Shown in pieces: positions 5,412-7,518 of a DNA stretch of 7,518 nt (the stretch's first letter is position 1; each line of letters begins with the position of its first letter). Location of the stretch: positions 1 to 7,518 of the forward strand of contig JAQTMJ010000039.1 in the NCBI GenBank assembly GCA_028714395.1. Direction: 5' to 3'. Under the pieces are notes generated by a model. It ran no database searches. It had not been told where the DNA came from and saw only the letters and a list, made by a program, of their open reading frames with translations. The position numbers and the translations under genes were made by a program. Source of the stretch: Candidatus Iainarchaeum sp. Lineage in GTDB: Archaea > Micrarchaeota > Micrarchaeia > Anstonellales > Bilamarchaeaceae.

Positions 5412-5521
5412 GAGTAACTAGGCGGATCTGTATTGATCTGAAACTCAAGACTGGGAACGCGGAACTTGCACTGCAGATGGATGTGAGGTCAAGATTGCAC
5501 CTAGAATTGAGATTATGATGG

Positions 5522-5535
5522 AAAAAGATAAAAAA
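5522..5535 (-). terminator. Oligo-T terminator of the orphan gene
   Basis: Read on the minus strand, T6 (5535-5530) and T5 (5526-5522) lie about ten and twenty bases after the stop of the orphan gene at 5545. Two consecutive T runs are typical of archaeal intrinsic termination. The rest of the 5407-5544 gap holds no gene that I can see. Confidence 0.5.
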
Positions 5536-5544
5536 TTTGGGCAA

Positions 5545-6330
5545 TCACTGGCCTTGAAACTGCTGGAGCAGTCTGAGTAGGGGAGCAAGTTGCTCCGAAG
5601 TGACCTCAAGTGGTATTCCGAAATGGCTGGAAGGCCAGCCGAGCTTGACGTCCCAGTAGAAGTCGTCTTTGGCGCCGTCGCGATAAACAACGCCCACTGA
5701 AGGGCCAGCTCCCGTGCTTATGTATTCTTCTAAACAATCCGATCCATCTCCTTGCCTTCCTGTGCCTGACAAAAGGCTATACAAATCGCCTATGCGGGCC
5801 GGGCGCCAGCCGCTTCCATATGTGAGAGGCACGATTTTAATATCATTGATTGGATCAACCACATCCAATTCTACCTTCTTGATTACTTGCGCTGCAAGCC
5901 ACGTGGAAGCATCATCGCCATGCGCCCGTATAAGGTCCGGGGTACTGCGCTGACTACGACCGATTGTGAAAGACAGAACTACATTGCAATCATTTACAGT
6001 TTGAATAAAATTCTCCCTTTGTTCATAATCTGGTTTCGTAGGAAAGATCCACTTCGTGCCATTGATTGTTATGGTAGTGCGCGGACCAAGCTTCTGGTCC
6101 TCTCTATTGAACGCACACCAGACATTGGTTGCAAGAGGCAATGCACCCATTAACCCGGGCGATTTAGTCTCTTCGTACAATGCATCTGCGAGCGGAGCGT
6201 AACGTGCAATGGCCGCGCCCAGTTTAATAAATTCCGGTTGCCTCAGTCGCACATGACTTATGTAAAAAGGTTGTTGTGGGGGTATAGCAGAGATTTTTGT
6301 CGTGATAGCTTGAGCAGCACATCCAGCCAT
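5545..6330 (-). CDS. Unrecognised 261-residue protein with atypical codon use
   Basis: A complete frame starts at ATG 6330 with a near-perfect ribosome site, AGGAGGTG (6336-6343), five bases upstream. The protein has no signal peptide and no membrane segment. It contains six tryptophans (71, 94, 144, 175, 226, 232) and four cysteines (4, 72, 115, 199). The C-terminal third has aromatic strands (D-D-F-Y-W-D-V-K-L, about 222-230), then W-P-S-S-H-F-G-I-P and a Leu/Gln-rich final helix. I recognise no family, and the cysteines do not form an obvious zinc site. Nine of 14 arginine codons are CGN, against 2 of 11 in serA and 3 of 19 in the SerK-like gene, which suggests acquisition by transfer. It has its own promoter-like palindromes upstream and T runs downstream, so it looks like a single-gene unit. 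The gene is probably real; its function is unknown. Confidence 0.75.
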   Translation of the reverse strand: MAGCAAQAITTKISAIPPQQPFYISHVRLRQPEFIKLGAAIARYAPLADALYEETKSPGLMGALPLATNVWCAFNREDQKLGPRTTITINGTKWIFPTKPDYEQRENFIQTVNDCNVVLSFTIGRSQRSTPDLIRAHGDDASTWLAAQVIKKVELDVVDPINDIKIVPLTYGSGWRPARIGDLYSLLSGTGRQGDGSDCLEEYISTGAGPSVGVVYRDGAKDDFYWDVKLGWPSSHFGIPLEVTSEQLAPLLRLLQQFQGQ

Positions 6331-6335
6331 GTAAG

Positions 6336-6343
6336 CACCTCCT
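6336..6343 (-). promoter_or_regulatory. Strong Shine-Dalgarno of the orphan gene
   Basis: AGGAGGTG on the minus strand, five bases before the ATG at 6330, is the most complete ribosome site in the window. It contrasts with the leaderless-type starts at 2349, 2400 and 2599. Confidence 0.75.
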
Positions 6344-6373
6344 TTTGTTTTAGATAATATACTGGTGCGTTAT

Positions 6374-6404
6374 GTTTTAAAACCCATCTTTTAACACTTA
6401 AAAG
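6374..6404 (-). promoter_or_regulatory. Promoter/operator region of the orphan gene with two palindromes
   Basis: GTTTTAAAAC (6374-6383) is a perfect 10-bp palindrome and the best TATA candidate, 48 nt upstream of the ATG at 6330. That leaves a leader of roughly 20-25 nt carrying the ribosome site. Just upstream on the minus strand, CTTTTAA (6388-6394) and TTAAAAG (6398-6404) form a perfect 7-bp inverted repeat around CAC. It could be an operator, or the 3'-end hairpin of the HD-domain gene, whose stop is 36 nt away. Confidence 0.45.
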
Positions 6405-6439
6405 AAATGCAGGTCATAAGCCAGCTGGATCGCCCGCAG

Positions 6440-7518
6440 TTAGGAGAAGAAGCGCGCGCACTCCTTTTCCGCTTTTTCCCTGAATTGCGCCGGTGCAAGT
6501 ATTAGTGCTTTTTTCCTTGATTCCTCGGTGGACTTGAGCGAGCGCACAAGCTCGGATATTTTTGAAATTTCCTCTTTTTTGCCGGAGTGCGTCCTAACTA
6601 AAAAGCCTGAAAGCTTGAAGAAGCTGTCCGGAACGTCTATCAGGATGTCGCAGCCCGCGAGTGAGGAAAGCTCTGCTTCAAGCTTCGGAACTTCGGATTC
6701 CTTGAACTGCGAGGGCGAAAGGGAATAGACTTGCTTGTATAGTTTTCGTTCTTCAATGGCTTTGGAATATTTTCCGGCCTGCTTGTCCTGCGCGAGAAGT
6801 GCCAGCACTTCCGCATCCCCTTTTTCAAGGAGGAGTTTCGGATCCAAACCGTTTCCTATTGCCATGGAGAGGGAGCGCGCGAGCATCGCTGATGCGATGC
6901 GCACGGTGTGGTGGAAATAAACAGTTGAGAACATCATGAAGCGCGCGACGAGGAGGCTTTCCGCGGCTTCCAGGGCTCCGTACTCCACTCCCAATGCACC
7001 TTTCTCGAAAAACATCTTGCCGATTATGCGCTGCTCGTCCACCATCCCATAGGCCACGCCGGTGTAGTATGCGTCCCTTTTGAGGTAGTCCATCCGGTCT
7101 GCCCCTATATCTGAAGTTATGGCTTCTGCATGAACTGAATTATCAAGGCCCGCAATTTCCTTCCTGCTCAAGCGTTCGAGCAGGATGTCCGCAAGCTCTC
7201 CGGAGAGCATCTTCTTAGCTCCTATTTCCTCGTGGGTTCCCAGATGCTTGGAAGTAATGCGCTCAGCCTCGTGCGAAAATGCGATGTGCCCTATGTCGTG
7301 GAGCAATGCGTAGAGCCTGAGCTTTTCCGCTCCTTCATCAAGCGAGAGCTTTTCCGCGATGCGGGACGCGAGATGGAGGGTGCCCAGGGAATGCTCGAAG
7401 CGGGAATGGTTCGCGCCTGGGTAAACGAGATTCGCGGTCGCGAGCTGCCTTATCCTGCGCAGGCGCTGGAAATCAGAAGTGTCAACTATGCGCTCCTCGA
7501 AATCCGTGAGCTCCACCG
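6440..7518 (-). CDS. HD-domain phosphohydrolase (COG1078/SAMHD1-like), N-terminus outside the window
   Basis: The frame runs from the right edge to TAA at 6440-6442 and gives 358 residues. The GTG at 7514-7516 is almost certainly an internal Val rather than the start. Family members open with an R-D-P-I-H-G type stretch just before the V-E-L-T-D-F-E-E seen here, so some 10-15 residues should lie beyond position 7518. Counted from that Val, the HD metal ligands are His42 (F-E-H-S-L-G), His73-Asp74 (L-L-H-D-I-G-H) and Asp140 in S-D-I-G-A-D-R-M-D-Y-L. The D-F-Q-R-L-R-R-I-R-Q-L stretch is also typical of the COG1078 and dNTPase group. The likely chemistry is metal-dependent hydrolysis of nucleotides, possibly dNTPs, in the cytoplasm; the substrate is not shown by sequence. 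The downstream orphan gene lies 109 nt away on the same strand but has its own start signals. Confidence 0.9.
   Translation of the reverse strand, partial: VELTDFEERIVDTSDFQRLRRIRQLATANLVYPGANHSRFEHSLGTLHLASRIAEKLSLDEGAEKLRLYALLHDIGHIAFSHEAERITSKHLGTHEEIGAKKMLSGELADILLERLSRKEIAGLDNSVHAEAITSDIGADRMDYLKRDAYYTGVAYGMVDEQRIIGKMFFEKGALGVEYGALEAAESLLVARFMMFSTVYFHHTVRIASAMLARSLSMAIGNGLDPKLLLEKGDAEVLALLAQDKQAGKYSKAIEERKLYKQVYSLSPSQFKESEVPKLEAELSSLAGCDILIDVPDSFFKLSGFLVRTHSGKKEEISKISELVRSLKSTEESRKKALILAPAQFREKAEKECARFFS

Noticed and set aside
5408..5450. Hairpin TTTTGAGT/ACTCAAGA with internal GATC repeats after serA
   Set aside because: The stem is short, has a wobble pair and a long loop. The adjacent oligo-T explains termination without it, so it is not listed as a separate structure.
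5445..5690. Minus-strand 81-codon frame overlapping the end of the orphan gene
   Set aside because: It overlaps the orphan gene's 3' end out of frame, spans its T-run terminators, has no ribosome site, and is Ser-rich as expected of a shadow frame.
7514..7516. GTG as the true start of the HD-domain protein
   Set aside because: It sits inside the conserved N-terminal stretch of the family, where a Val or Ile is expected. The window simply cuts the gene.
1..7518. CRISPR array, insertion sequence, integrase or attachment repeats
   Set aside because: I saw no regularly spaced repeats, no transposase or recombinase motifs, and no terminal inverted repeats around the orphan gene by eye.

Overview
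The window looks like chromosomal DNA of an archaeon. The supporting evidence is a TrmB-family regulator, a PAC2-family proteasome-assembly protein, a 53-residue Sec61-beta-like protein, a ParB-fold protein resembling archaeal free-serine kinase, TATA-like boxes about 25 nt upstream of leaderless starts, oligo-T terminators, and heavy use of AGG for arginine. The compact layout and tiny genes would suit a DPANN-type lineage, but nothing here fixes the phylum.

Layout. Positions 1-574 (minus) hold the N-terminal 191 codons of a protein I do not recognise, which runs off the left edge. A divergent promoter region separates it from a TrmB-type regulator (695-1465, plus). A convergent gap with two inverted repeats follows, then the PAC2 protein (1624-2349, minus), whose last three residues form a proteasome-docking HbYX tail. 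The PAC2 gene and a small Sec-beta gene (2400-2561, plus) diverge from one palindromic TATA box placed equally far from both start codons. Next comes a three-gene plus-strand cluster: SerK-like serine kinase (2599-3411), class V aminotransferase (3435-4502) and a short 3-phosphoglycerate dehydrogenase, SerA (4528-5406). Facing it is an orphan gene with different arginine codon use (5545-6330, minus), and after it an HD-domain phosphohydrolase (6440 to the right edge, minus) whose N-terminus lies outside the window.

How the genes fit together. The cluster at 2599-5406 is the clearest functional unit. SerA interconverts 3-phosphoglycerate and 3-phosphohydroxypyruvate, the aminotransferase would interconvert the latter with O-phosphoserine, and SerK would interconvert O-phosphoserine and free serine. 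Together they would link serine with glycolysis without a serine phosphatase in the cluster. SerA lacks the C-terminal regulatory domains of long forms. PAC2 and Sec-beta are housekeeping functions in proteasome assembly or activation and protein translocation. The two unrecognised genes (1-574 and 5545-6330) differ from their neighbours in codon choice and may be acquired or accessory. I saw no tRNA, rRNA, CRISPR array, transposase or integrase.
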